64,000 bases of DNA from Aedes albopictus (lineage: Eukaryota; Arthropoda; Insecta; Diptera; Culicidae). The DNA lies in assembly GCF_035046485.1 (NCBI RefSeq), contig NC_085137.1, positions 132,374,703 to 132,438,702 on the forward strand, in the 5' to 3' direction. The translations under genes and the position numbers were made by a program. Shown in pieces: positions 31,982-42,890 of this stretch. Each line of letters starts with the position of its first letter. The first letter of the stretch is position 1. The notes beneath the pieces are model-generated. The model saw only the letters and a program-made list of their open reading frames with translations. It made no database searches and was not told the DNA's origin.

Positions 31982-32697
31982 TATACTAGTGTGGGTCATC
32001 AGAACCGTTTTCTCAGATCAAAGCTTTTTTGGTTCCGTTTCGGGTCCTGAGTATCTGTGCAAAATTTGAGCACGATCGATTGCGTCTACACTTTGCGCAT
32101 TGCAATTGAAATTTGTATGGGATTTTGCATGGGAAAACATACTTTTTTCCATTTTTGTCATAAGTTGAAAAAGTTTGTCTGAAACTTTTTAACCGATACT
32201 GTAAAATGATAGCCTAGGATGTTCTGAAAAACTTTGTTGAAGACCGCAAAGCGATCCGATGCTTGTGAAAATAGTTATAACCAACGAACCGCATGCATGT
32301 GTTTATGGTTTAACATGTAAAGGAATAACAATAGCAACAAAATCATGCTGTTTCGCCAAGCAATGCACACGCTATAACTTTTTTTATATGCATCAGATCA
32401 CTTCGCGGTCTTCGACAAAGTTTTTCAGGACACCCTAGGCTATGTTTTCGCTTCATCGGTTACATGGTTTTAGAAAAAATCGAGCTTGTTATGAGAGAAA
32501 TGCAAAAAAGTGTGTTTTCCCATGTAAAACCCCATACAAACTTCAATCGCGATGCGCAAAACGTAGACCTAACCGATCGTGCCCAAATTTTGCACACCTA
32601 TTTGGGTCCTGAAATGGGATCAAAAAAGCTTTGATCTGATGGGATACCATTGAATTTTTCATTTTTCCATATAAACGATGACCCACTCTATAATATA
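31982..32697. mobile_element. Foldback element GTGGGTCATC, copy A
   Basis: About 716 bp whose two halves are imperfect reverse complements (TGGGTCATC...GATCAAAGCTTTTTTGGTTCC and its mirror GGGATCAAAAAAGCTTTGATC...GATGACCCA). Inner landmarks such as AGCCTAGG and GACAAAGTTTTTCAGGACA are also mirrored. A second copy is at 56132-57012. Confidence 0.75.
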
Positions 32698-32763
32698 CCT
32701 TAATGTTCAAGTGAACGTCAAGATAGTGCATGCGTGGCAAGTAATTGCAATTTGATATATACA

Positions 32764-32945
32764 TTCGTTCTTTGACACCAAACTTCTAGCTGTTATCGTT
32801 TTCTTGCAATTTTGATTTAAATGTGCGGCACAATGCGCAAAAAAGTGTTTTCCATGACAGTTGCAAATTTATGATCTGAAATGCGATGTTAAAATTGAAA
32901 TTGCAACAAAACGATAAGAGATAGAAGTTTGATGTCAAAGAACGA
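32764..32945. mobile_element. Short palindromic element
   Basis: CGTTCTTTGACACCAAACTT at the left is mirrored by AAGTTTGATGTCAAAGAACG at the right. The arms are about 48 bp with a few mismatches and a central A/T-rich loop. From 32946 to 33340 nothing further is recognised. Confidence 0.65.
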
Positions 32946-34694
32946 ATTGTAAAGTGTAACAGAGGCCACAACTTTGCCTAAGAAAGAATTTTAATTTATT
33001 ATGCATGTTTCAAAGGTAATTGACAAAAACCAATAAAAATACACTATTTTTAGCTATTTTGCTCTAGAAAACTTAGTTATTTAACTAAACCAATGGATTC
33101 AAAGATGCCATTTGATAGAAAATTTAGTAATCTTTCGAATAAGGGCAAAAAAAACTTCGATAAGTTTGACCATTTTCAAGTTATTGCCAGTTAAGGCAAT
33201 AAGAGTCAAAAACATGGGAAGTTCAATAACTACGCAACGGTTGAGATTTGAACATATGCGTAGAACAATTTTTTTCACCATTTATGGTCCTCTATCACCC
33301 CTTAAAAAGTTTGCACTCAGGAACCTAACACCCTGTATAATGCTTAGTTGATGCAGGGGATTTGAAGATGGTGTAAAATAGTTGCTGCATAATAACCTAA
33401 TTGCGTGTGGCAATAAAGGTGCATGATGTCACCGTGGTGTAAAGGATCCCTAGATAACACTGAGATCATTGGGATGGTGTACGGAATGCTGATATGGAGC
33501 ATGGTATTCAAAGATGGTAGGTACATGATGGCAGTTGAACTGACATGGATAATGGTACACGAAATGCTATTTTGATGTAAGGATTTTCAAATAATAATAA
33601 TAATGGTGCAATAGATGATATAGTGAACGCCACGATTACGCTTAAAAAGCTTCAGTAGTGCTTGAAATTTAACGATGGTGTCTAGATGAATCTGCGAACA
33701 TCATGGTGGTGCATGAAATGCAAAGAAGCTGCATGATGTCAGTATGGTGCATTAGTTTCACCATGATTCTGTTATACTCAACATGTTTCATATTTAGGTG
33801 CACTTGCAATTCGTACAATGGTGCAAGAAACTCAATGTGACACAGTCATCAACATGGTCCAGGTACATGGAATACTATTTTGTATGCGAAATACCAAAAA
33901 GGTGCATCGAATTCAAATGTAAACCACATCATAATAGTGCCTATACTATATAGTAAATGCCAAAATGGAGCATGGAAAGCTTTGAAGAAGGCGCATGATG
34001 CTAGTGTGCTGCATTAATTGTCACCGTTATTCAAAGATTATCATCATGTTGCATGGTTAGGTGCACAAATTGCAGAAATGGTGCTTAGAATACAAAAAAA
34101 AAAAGATATTTTATGTGATGCTCACACCATAATGGTATAATAAAATAAACGGTGAAATGGTGCATGAAATTTCATGATGGTGCATATCAGTATGATGCAT
34201 TAGATTCCTAGTTGATTAAAAAACAGCGCATTAGATTAGCATAATGGGTAGATACCTAGATGATTCTGTGGCCGCTTTGAAGAAGGTGCATGATGTTAGT
34301 GTGCTGTATTAGTGGTCACTGTTATTCAGAGATACTCGACATTAATTATGGCTAGGTGCACGAATAGAAAAAATGGTGCTTGGAATTCAATGTGGCGCCG
34401 AAGTCGCCATGGTTCACGTACATGGAATTCAGTTTTGAAATACGAAATGCCAAAATTGTGCACGTTATCCAAATATGATGCTGACATTGCTGATTAGTTA
34501 AAAGATGGTGCGTGAGATCATCATGGATGCCAATATGATTCTCAGAATTTCTGAGAACATCATGGTTGTGCATGGGATACTAAGAAATTGTATGTGTCAG
34601 TGGTGCATTAGTTGCCACTGCAAGGTGCAAGAATTGTAAAAATGGTGCATGAGCATGAGCATGAGCATGAGCATGAGCATGAGCATGAGCATAG

Positions 34695-34990
34695 ATGACC
34701 GCACAATTCGTAGTTGCTACTCCGTGATTGACCAGAGCAATCGAAATTGCACAAGTAACCAATGAATAGTGCTTGGGACTAGCTTACTATTCTCAATGTA
34801 CACAGGTCGAGAGCTCTCAACTTTAATAAGGTCAATAACGGCGCCGGCCACGTCCTTACGGTCATCGAGGATGGAAGGGAATGTTAGTAAGACAAACGTT
34901 GTTATAAAGACCGCGACTCGCTGCATCTCCACGTTTGTCTCAGGAAGGAATTTTTTGTTAGTAGGGTAAGGTACATTGTCAGTCCGGGAG
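34695..34990 (-). pseudogene. Secreted-protein-like gene start, copy 1 (broken)
   Basis: On the minus strand an ATG near 34926 opens MQRVAVFITTFVLLTFPSIL, a signal-peptide-like segment, followed by DDRKDVAGAVIDLIKVESS. The nucleotides for DDRKDVAGAVID are identical in copy 2 (38810-39105). After about 60 codons the matching protein continues in another frame (CAISIALVNHGVATT), so this copy is frameshifted. It then dissolves into the GCATGA repeat. Homology also extends upstream of the ATG. The family is not recognised; a small secreted protein or the N terminus of a membrane receptor are both possible. Confidence 0.4.
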
Positions 34991-35350
34991 TCACCTATGG
35001 TTGGTGATATAATTTGACAATGGATCAATATACACAAACCGCCGTTAACAACCGACCACTTTTCGACGCAAGAACTAGCCAAAAAGAAAATTCTATCGCG
35101 CGTCTCCACTCCACTAGGGAGCAGAAACGTTTAGTCTATTCCACACAGAAATACACTGAACGCGACTCACTTGTCGGCACCCGGATTTTTTCTCGACCGG
35201 CGAACCCGAACTAACATTTTTCACTCTTTTGTGTAAATGCAAAAAATGAAAGAAAATATTTATTATCAACTAAAAGTGTATTGGAAACTAGCGCCGATGG
35301 GAAGCGAAAAATTCGGAACCGACTCGAACCACGGCGCGCGCACACTCGTA

Positions 35351-35566
35351 CCGTCGTCAGAGCCCCGCAGAGAGAAGAGAAAAAAAATCGCAAAAATCTA
35401 GCAAAGCCAGCACGCGAAGCTTTGCTGCTGCCGAGCTACCGCACACTACTGACTGCTTGGCGTCCCGTCGTCGGAGCCCCGCAGAGAGAAGAGAAAAAAA
35501 AAATCGCAAAAATCTAGTAAAGCCAGCGCGCGAAGCTTTGCTGCTGCCGAACTACCGCACACTACT
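35351..35566. repeat. Two-copy tandem duplication, 114-bp period
   Basis: CCGTCGTC.GAGCCCCGCAG through CTACCGCACACTACT occurs at 35351-35450 and 35465-35566 with few differences. It is GC-rich and unlike its A/T-rich neighbours. No gene supported. Confidence 0.75.
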
Positions 35567-35819
35567 CGCAAGAATTGCAAAAATGGTGCAGAGAATTTAT
35601 TGTGGTACGGAAGCAAACGTGGAATACAATTTGGTGTACGATATGCGAAAAATTCAAATGTGAATTAAATGCTTAGATGATATGTGAGATGTTCAGATGG
35701 TGCAAGGAAATTGAAAATGCTGTATGGTGTCAGTATACTGCATTTGACGGCAATATTATTCAATTAATCTCAATATGGTGCATTGGTGCATGAGATGCTA
35801 TTAACCCTCGAGGAGTTGC

Positions 35820-36540
35820 ATCTCTCGACGTTCGCACCATATTTCTTAGATACATTTTTTTATAGAAGGGGGGCAAGTGCCCCCCCTTGCCCCCCTCTGT
35901 GCACGCTAGTGAATATATTTGAAGAGTTTTTGAAGGTTTTTATGCCAATTGTATCAGATTTTACATAGAAATATCGACTTTTTTGGATGTGTATTAAAGC
36001 TCGCCAAAAAGATTGTCTTTCAAAAAATCGCCTCCCATCAACGCTTTGTTAATTAGATGACTCACAAAACACTTTTACTCATTTATGGTAGGCTTATTGA
36101 ACATAGCTTTGAGTTAAAATTGATGATAACATGTAAGTTTTATTTGAAAATAGCATATTTTTGCGAAACTATGATGATTTTTTAAGAAATTACCCACCTT
36201 TATGCGTTTAATGTGGGTCATTCTGTAACTCACTAAACTTTTTTTTTTTCTTTAATATACAAAATACACCAGTTGTAAGAATTGTAAAACCTTATCCAGA
36301 TTCAGAATCATCAAATTTGGTTTGTTCGATGATTTTTCAATTATGGAATGTTATATCGTTGGTTGATCAACTTCATCCCGGATTGAAAGTTTTCAAATTT
36401 GGCCATTTGAACATTTTTTTTACAAAATGTAGCAGTTTCTTGTAAGAATTTCATTTACGGAGTAAGACGCTAAGGTGAGAACGGAACTTGATACAGGTCC
36501 ATTCAGTACATGTTTTAAAAATATTTGTTTGGAATCATAT
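35820..36540. other. Unassigned A/T-rich DNA
   Basis: Starts with a G/C homopolymer hairpin (GGGGGGGCAAGTGCCCCCCC, about 35868-35887). The rest has no supported feature. Confidence 0.3.
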
Positions 36541-36547
36541 GCATTGT

Positions 36548-36821
36548 ACCTGATTTTATTGAAAAGAATAAAGCAAAAGGATCAACTTCCCTCCAGATTA
36601 CCTCAAGCAGCACACAAGTCACAAAGGAGTGTCGATAGCGGTTTTTGGTTGGACACGAGTCATTTTTAAGTTATTCTGCCTTTGAGTTAGAATTACATGA
36701 ATGTAGCTCCTGTACAACCAAAAACCTGGGCTGTCGACACTCCTTTGTGACTTGTGTGCTGCTTGAGGTAATCTGGAGGGAAGTTGATCCTTTTGCTTTA
36801 TTCTTTTCAATAAAATCAGGT
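36548..36821. mobile_element. Foldback element with about 100-bp arms
   Basis: Left arm from 36548 (ACCTGATTTTATTGAAAAGA) and right arm ending 36821 are nearly perfect reverse complements for about 100 bp, around a 70-bp spacer. No coding capacity. Confidence 0.8.
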
Positions 36822-37079
36822 GCTTGGGACGGTACTTTCAACGCATGAATTGGAATTGTAATGAGTTCGAACTCGGTCTTCAATTTTGGGGCGTAACTAG
36901 GTACATGTTGCAGATGCTTTGGCATGTATGACTTTCTGCAAAACAGATTTGGAAATCATATTTCAATTTTACACATAGTGGGATAAAAGTTTGAGTCAGT
37001 GTCATCTAAAAACCTCTAAAAACCTAGAAGTCCTCAAAATGTTCATATCATTTGCATTGGCGTAGCTAGAGAGGGGCAT

Positions 37080-37111
37080 GGGGGGGGGGGGGGCAAGCCC
37101 CCCCCCCCCCC
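37080..37111. repeat. G14-CAAG-C14 perfect palindrome
   Basis: Fourteen G, then CAAG, then fourteen C: a 15-bp perfect stem with a 2-base loop, in otherwise A/T-rich DNA. A weaker version lies near 35870. Confidence 0.85.
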
Positions 37112-37119
37112 TCTAGAAT

Positions 37120-37940
37120 CCACTAGCCACTCTCACAAAATTTTCATGACTTCCCAGGTAACCACTAAGCATTTAAATAAGCCGTACAACAGCCCGTATT
37201 ATGCATTTCGAATGCATAACTGCCTTGAAATAGCATAAGCTGTGCTGCTCAAACGCTTTAGGCTGTAAATTAGCATTTTAACTGCTTGAGGTGTTTTCGT
37301 TCGAGAGCAATCAGAATGCTTCCCAACTACTCTTTAAATGCTAAGAGCAAAGAGGATGGGAGACATGTTATGCATTTCACTGCACATTTCGTCTCTCTTC
37401 GACAGGACCTATGTTTTTTGTTTACAAATTTGTGCACCTGATAAACAACAACATAGGCAACAGAAATATCTACAAAAGCACGCCAAAAGATTTGAAATCG
37501 GTCAAGCGGTTGAAAAGTTATTGGGTCCCAAAAATATTTTTTTTTTTGTAAAAAGAAGAAAAAAATAAATTAAATCTTATAAAACTCATATTTTGTGTGG
37601 CTATGGAAAACATTTAATGTTCTACAAGTTTATTCGAAATTTAATTTGTGAGAGATTCAGAGAAAAAGATTGAAAATCGGTTGAAAATTGAAAAAGTTAT
37701 GACACTTGAACTGGAAACGCCTTTTTATTACTCTAAAATTCAACTTTGAGGCGACTGTGCCACCTCTAAATTTCAATATTTTTGGCTCAAACTCAGAGGT
37801 TTGTCTTTTTACGTCATTTGAATCCAAAAGAGCTTACGAAATTTAGGTACCGACAACTTTTGAAAAATAAACCGCAGCCTAGGGTGCAGTCACCCGACGA
37901 GATGGATCTGGGCGAGATCATTCTGATTTTTCTTAATACT
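37120..37940. other. Unassigned A/T-rich DNA
   Basis: No supported gene. An 11-base T tract and an A-rich stretch (about 37539-37570) are the only marked features. Confidence 0.3.
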
Positions 37941-38164
37941 CTACACGCTCAGAAAACCGTTTTGATAAACGTGAACAAACAAACGCAAATATGAGAACAA
38001 GCAAATATACACCGTGAACTGGAACTATGTAGTTCTAGCTGTCAATATGGGCGTTCTAGAATACGTGAAATCTAGTTCACGGTGTACATTTCTTATTGTT
38101 GTTATCGTTGCTATGCATAGGGAGTGCACGTACATATATCGGAACGGATTTTTTTTGCGTGTAG
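37941..38164. mobile_element. MITE with CTACACGC termini
   Basis: 224 bp; ends CTACACGCTCAGAAAACCGT and, mirrored, CTACACGCAAAAAAAATCCG. Inside is a second inverted pair (TACACCGTGAACT / AGTTCACGGTGTA). Class not determined. Confidence 0.65.
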
Positions 38165-38809
38165 AAGGAGTAGAGGTAATTTCGCCGATGCAGATTCAAG
38201 AAACTCTTTTAAAACCATATAAAGTCCAGTAATATCTAAAAATTTATCCTGCAGCTCTTACATTGACTTGATATTAAAGCAAAAATTTAGAAAAATTATA
38301 CAGAATCGGCCAAATTATCTCAATTCTTGATCACAATCACCACACGAGACTACTTTCGTTCGAACACATAATACGTAAAAAGCTGTCTAAGCATGAGAGT
38401 TTATTTTCCGTATACTGCAAGCTAAAGGTAGAGATCAGAATAACTTGAGAATTTTCGTGTGGCTGACAAAATGTTCAGGTAAGAGTAGTGGAGGCGCGAG
38501 TGAAACATCTGGAATCAGAATCGCGCGACAATATTCGTGGGTCAGCCGGTTTTCACGGTATTCGTGGGAAGATCGGTGTTCACGGTTAAGTAAACGATCA
38601 ATGCGCTGACGCGTTTGATATTGCACGACCGTTGATGTATGTGTATTACTATTACTATTGTGTGGGGTGGTCATCGCGACCGAATAAATCATAATCGTTG
38701 ATGAAGACCGCGGCGTGTATTTCCATATAACTACTTAGTGGATCATATCACCTACCAGAGGTGGCTCATAGATCCACACCTTACCCTACCCTACTAACAA
38801 ATACTCCTT
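38165..38809. other. Unassigned DNA with probable leader of copy 2
   Basis: The part from about 38730 is similar to the region upstream of copy 1 and may be promoter or leader. The rest is unassigned. Confidence 0.3.
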
Positions 38810-39107
38810 CCCGTGACAACTGTGGGGATGCTGTGGATTCCACGGTTTCTAGTAGCAACGGTTGTCGAACTAACAATCCTTTCCTTTCCCGATGACCGTA
38901 AGGACGTGGCCGGCGCCGTTATTGACTTTAAAATACTGAACTCTCGAATTGTGTACATTGAGTTAGCTATTCCCAAACTTTCACATTCATTGGTTCTCTG
39001 TGCAATTTCGATTGTTCTGGTCAATCACGGAGTAGCAACTACGATGTGTACGGTTATCTTTGCTTTGCTTGCTTTGCTTTGCATTCGATTGTTTGAACCT
39101 CTGAGAT
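38810..39107 (+). pseudogene. Secreted-protein-like gene start, copy 2
   Basis: The ATG at about 38828 opens MLWIPRFLVATVVELTILSF, signal-peptide-like, then DDRKDVAGAVIDFKILNSRI and CAISIVLVNHGVATT, ending at a stop near 39107 after about 93 codons. The first ATG of the same frame is at 38813. It is an inverted, diverged copy of 34695-34990; similarity reaches into the presumed leader (TAGTAGGGTAAGG, GGTGATAT). Unlike copy 1 the frame is unbroken here, but the end falls in a CTTTG-repeat tract that looks unrelated to a real C terminus. Function unknown. Confidence 0.4.
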
Positions 39108-39249
39108 AACAAGACAAGAACTGTACATAAATCGATGCTGCATTGCCTCTCAATGGAGTAGTACGATATGCACTAAAAACTAAGGAAACGGGTAATGCCA
39201 CAAAAGATCTATTTAAAAACTGGTCGCAGTGGCCCACCCGAACAGAAAA

Positions 39250-39483
39250 AAAAAGGACATTCAGGGGGTTTAATCGGTGGTTTTTGGGGTTTTAGGATGT
39301 TTCATTGGGTTTGGGGTATTCGAGGGGTTTCAGAGGCGCTTCACGGAGTTTCAGAGGTATGTTATGGCGTTTTGGGGGTCCTAGGCGCGTTCCAGGTTCT
39401 TTCTCGGGGTGTTTCCGGAGTTTTAAGGGTTGTTCCGTGGGGTTTCAGAGAACTTCCAGTGGGTTCTCATGAAGTTTTAAGGG
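39250..39483. repeat. GGGGTTT-rich degenerate repeat
   Basis: Repeated phrases GGGGTTTCAGAG, GGGTGTTTC, TTTTAAGGGT at roughly 20-bp spacing. It resumes as AAGGGTGTTCCAGGGG at 40803, showing that the LTR element at 39484-40802 inserted into it. Confidence 0.6.
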
Positions 39484-39748
39484 TGTTGTGGTGGAAATGC
39501 TTCCTTTGAAATAAATCGACACCTACTGATAGCAGCTTCCTCTAAGCAGCTTCAATGCTGTAATAGTATTTATTTTTAGTGATTATAACTATTAAATTTT
39601 ATGAATAAACTTACATTTTAGTGTACGATTTCCTCTATCTACAAAAGAAGCTCCACCTTTCCAACTAATAAGATTACCTTCTGATCTCATCTGATTTCAC
39701 ACAGCAGTGTTGCCAGTTTCACCGAGCTAATCAATTTCTATCACAACA
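39484..39748 (-). repeat. 3' LTR of the short LTR element
   Basis: 265 bp, one mismatch to 40538-40802 (CCTTTGAAAT versus CCTATGAAAT). Confidence 0.88.
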
Positions 39749-39885
39749 ATCTCCCCCCCGTGAAACTGGTAATCAAATAAATTTTCGCTCATTGCCTGAT
39801 TCAATCTGTAAAACTTTGCTATGCAAGTGAGCTATGTTCATTAAATGTTGTTTTCGAAATCAAACGCTGACGTATTATAATTTCC

Positions 39886-40500
39886 CTATGTTTTATAAGC
39901 AGCAATGTTCTGCATAAAATCTGTGATGGCAGCACTTCCTCCGGGATCATACACCACGAATAACTTTTCTATCGTTAACAATATTACATTAGCGCACTGT
40001 GTACTATGTTCACGGTTTTCATATCCACTACCTAACAGCTTCTGTTTTGTTTGAAGATCCGTGCTTCGATCCGTGCTCTGCACACGTCCAATACCATATA
40101 TCCAATTTTCGATACTATACATGTCATTAATTTTAACACTATTGTTTCGATCAGCACCGCTCTTACGACAAACGTACCCCGTATCAGATTCACACTGTGG
40201 AATGAGAATGTTCCTTTGTGGGGCTACACTTGGTGCTACGATCGATTGATTAGCATTTATTGCCAGGCATTGCGAGGTACTGCAAACAGCTAGTGATGTG
40301 CTATACTGTTTTTTTACTTCAGCCCTTTTGGCAGCAAACTCCAGCCGGATTGCTTCAGCGGCTTTTCGGTAACTCTCTTCGATCTCCGCTAAGCTCCGCT
40401 GATATTCCTCCTCAATACGTCTTTCTTCGTCTTCGTACTGCTTTCTCCACAGTATACCCTGCTCTTCCAATTGTTGGAGCCTACGTATGGTAGCCTCCAT
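39886..40500 (-). CDS. Coiled-coil Gag-like protein of the short LTR element
   Basis: 204 residues and the only frame in the element. The first 65 residues are a strongly charged coiled coil (RRLQQLEEQGILWRKQYEDE onward) with repeated Glu/Arg/Lys heptads. The rest has scattered cysteines but no zinc knuckle or catalytic motif. Coiled-coil N termini are seen in some BEL/Pao Gag proteins, so this may be a reduced Gag that helps packaging. The ATG at 40500 is 37 bp inside the 5' LTR and is the first in frame. The last part (GSGYENREHS) is not recognised. Uninterrupted, which agrees with the element's youth. Confidence 0.6.
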   Translation of the reverse strand: MEATIRRLQQLEEQGILWRKQYEDEERRIEEEYQRSLAEIEESYRKAAEAIRLEFAAKRAEVKKQYSTSLAVCSTSQCLAINANQSIVAPSVAPQRNILIPQCESDTGYVCRKSGADRNNSVKINDMYSIENWIYGIGRVQSTDRSTDLQTKQKLLGSGYENREHSTQCANVILLTIEKLFVVYDPGGSAAITDFMQNIAAYKT

Positions 40501-40537
40501 TGCAAGCTTTCAGCGGGTGATTAAAATCATTGAAGTA

Positions 40538-40802
40538 TGTTGTGGTGGAAATGCTTCCTATGAAATAAATCGACACCTACTGATAGCAGCTTCCTCTAAG
40601 CAGCTTCAATGCTGTAATAGTATTTATTTTTAGTGATTATAACTATTAAATTTTATGAATAAACTTACATTTTAGTGTACGATTTCCTCTATCTACAAAA
40701 GAAGCTCCACCTTTCCAACTAATAAGATTACCTTCTGATCTCATCTGATTTCACACAGCAGTGTTGCCAGTTTCACCGAGCTAATCAATTTCTATCACAA
40801 CA
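40538..40802 (-). repeat. 5' LTR of the short LTR element
   Basis: 265 bp; in the element's orientation it begins TGTTGTGATAG and ends CCACAACA. The target copy AAGGG follows at 40803. Confidence 0.88.
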
Positions 40803-41109
40803 AAGGGTGTTCCAGGGGATTAATTCTTGTAATCCTGAAATGTCTTTAAACCCCTTTGAAAAACGGTAAAGCATTATTGAAAACTTTTAAAATTCCTACT
40901 GAATTCTCTGAAAATTCTCCATACTCCTTTAAAATGCCTGAAACTTTCTTAGATGCCCTTAGGAACCCCCGGGAATTCCGAAAGCCCCCCAACTAACAAT
41001 CACTCATTTAACAGGCACCATTATGACGAATTAATTCAGCATAATGTTGAATAACATTTGAATTATTTTCACGTACAACCTATGTTCGGGTTTTGTTCAC
41101 ACAAATTTG

Positions 41110-41410
41110 GAGAAGTTATAAAGCATCATGTTGTGCACCAACTTATTTTGTTGTTGTTCAAAGCGTTTTACAAATGTGCAGGAAAGTGGTTATTCAGCTT
41201 TGACAAAAATGACTGAAAATAAATAAAATGCAGAAATGTTGAACTCTCACGAGAGTAATTATTTACTCTCATGTTGAAAACACCTATTATGAAACAAGAA
41301 TTACATACAAAATTACCTAAATCCGGATTAGAACTCGAGACCTGTCGATTGCCAGCCGCATGCCATCCTATCTGCGCCATCCTAGAGATGGTGAGATGCA
41401 GCACTCAAAG
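41110..41410 (-). repeat. tRNA-like sequence, possible SINE
   Basis: The minus strand from about 41395 reads GGATGGCGCAGATAGGATGG (A-box-like) and then GGTCTCGAGTTCTAATCCGG (B-box-like). It could be a decayed tRNA-derived SINE. Termini not resolved. Confidence 0.4.
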
Positions 41411-41499
41411 CAAAACATAATCGTCACATGACTCAATAATGATCACTCCTGAACTTGTGTTCAGCAGTGGTGAATTAGCACAGCACGTGGTAATCAACT

Positions 41500-42882
41500 G
41501 AACAACGCCTTATACTTCAACAGCTGTTCAGCCCAAAACACGTGTTTTCCATTCTGATTTCGCTGTCAGTATTTTTATCGCACGGTGAGAAAAGTTGAAT
41601 CGAATGCGGCCAAAAAGTGTTGGTCCTTATTGAAGATATTGTTTCCAGACGTACTAATTGCGATATGAATATGTTTTTATTTTTATTATTAAATATCGAT
41701 CTTTGAAAATGTATGACAATATGCGGTGCGGTATGTTCTTGGACATGGTGTATTTACAGCATCTGTTTAGGTAATCTACTCATGCTCAGTCGAAGATCCG
41801 TTAAGCATTTTTTTTATTTATGCTTTTGTCATGGAATCTTGATATTATGTTCAATAAATAGTGCATAAGGATATCGATCTGAATGCTGTTGGGGCTCTAG
41901 GTGGCTGTGGGAACAATATTCAGTAAAAACGACAGCACTTAAATGTCAAATGCATCAAGCGTCTCGTACAATCGAACTGCTGCGGAAGATAAAAAATACA
42001 ATAATCAAGGTACAAGATATAAATAAATGCCTCATTTTTACGTTGATTACGTCTCTTGGCACTCAATGTTAAACTACATAATTCTATTCTGTTTTATTTT
42101 ATGTGATTCGCTTAAAATATTGGTTCTTTAATAACTTGGTTGTCTAAACTTTTTTTTGCCATGTTTTATCCCATAATCCGAACAAAGTTCCGAGTCAAAC
42201 TATGACGGGCAGAAGGCGTTTATTTGACAAGTGAAAAGCACATTGTTCAGGAGCATTTGCTTATCGATACATCAGCCTAATAAGATGCAGACAAATGTTT
42301 TGTTAAACTCTTTTGTTAAGGAATCAATGCTTGTCGAATAAATTTCTTGGTAAACTTTTGAAAAGTGTTTTAATTTATCATTGTTGATACCGATGAGGAA
42401 AGTCGAACATTGACTACTTTCTCAATTGAAAAATCATTTAAACAGTAAAGTGTAGAGCATAATTTTAGTTCAGCTATCATTACCATTATTAAGCAATAAT
42501 TCAGCAAGCTTGCTTGTTTGTGACTTGCAATTGTTAGTTGGGGCCCTCCGCAATCCTCCTGAAACTTGAAAATAAAAATGTGATAAATTTGTACCAGATA
42601 ATTTAAAATTTTGACGACCGAAATTACCCGTAAAACAGTTAGCGAGAATCGGTCAACGTTAGGATGAGTCAGCTTAAAAATACTTTTAACATTTGGGTTC
42701 CACACATCCGATACAAATGATCTATGTATTTTTTCCGAAAATTGAGTTTAAGAGAAAACAAATTCAATGAAAAGCATAAGTAGACTAGGTAGATGTTCCC
42801 CTCGAAAGCAGAACTACATATAAACCTATCGTTTACACACGTCATTTCTTAGCTAGCAGCAGTCCTAACCGTGCCAACTACC
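41500..42882. other. Unassigned A/T-rich DNA
   Basis: No supported gene or repeat boundary. The open frame near 42370-42705 (minus) lacks any recognisable domain. Confidence 0.3.
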
Positions 42883-42890
42883 TACTAGAG

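Larger units (their letters stand above)
31826..35810. repeat. Minisatellite B (ATGGTGCA-rich), interrupted
   Basis: Degenerate tandem array in which ATGGTGCA, CATGGAATGCTATTTTG, GCGAAATGCCAAAA and GATGCTA recur every few tens of bases. Clear parts are 31826-31981, 33340-34690 and 35570-35810. It is interrupted by a foldback element (31982-32697), another palindrome (about 32764-32945) and the gene-fragment block 34690-35567. A short pure GCATGA hexamer run lies at 34645-34692. No gene is supported in it. Confidence 0.7.
39484..40802 (-). mobile_element. Short non-autonomous LTR retrotransposon (TRIM-like)
   Basis: 1319 bp. LTRs of 265 bp (39484-39748 and 40538-40802) differ at one position, begin TG and end CA, and are flanked by AAGGG on both sides (39479-39483, 40803-40807). 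On the minus strand a purine tract (GGGGGGGAGAT) precedes the 3' LTR. The 789-bp interior encodes only one 204-residue protein; no protease, reverse transcriptase or integrase is present. A 5-bp duplication and TG...CA ends fit LTR elements such as BEL/Pao or Gypsy derivatives; the autonomous partner is unknown. Confidence 0.88.

Noticed and set aside
34580..34762. His/Ala repeat peptide (HAHAHA) on the minus strand
   Set aside because: Simply the GCATGA hexamer repeat translated.
39484..40802. Simple direct duplication rather than an LTR element
   Set aside because: TG...CA ends, purine tract, near-identical 265-bp repeats and AAGGG target copies all fit an LTR element.
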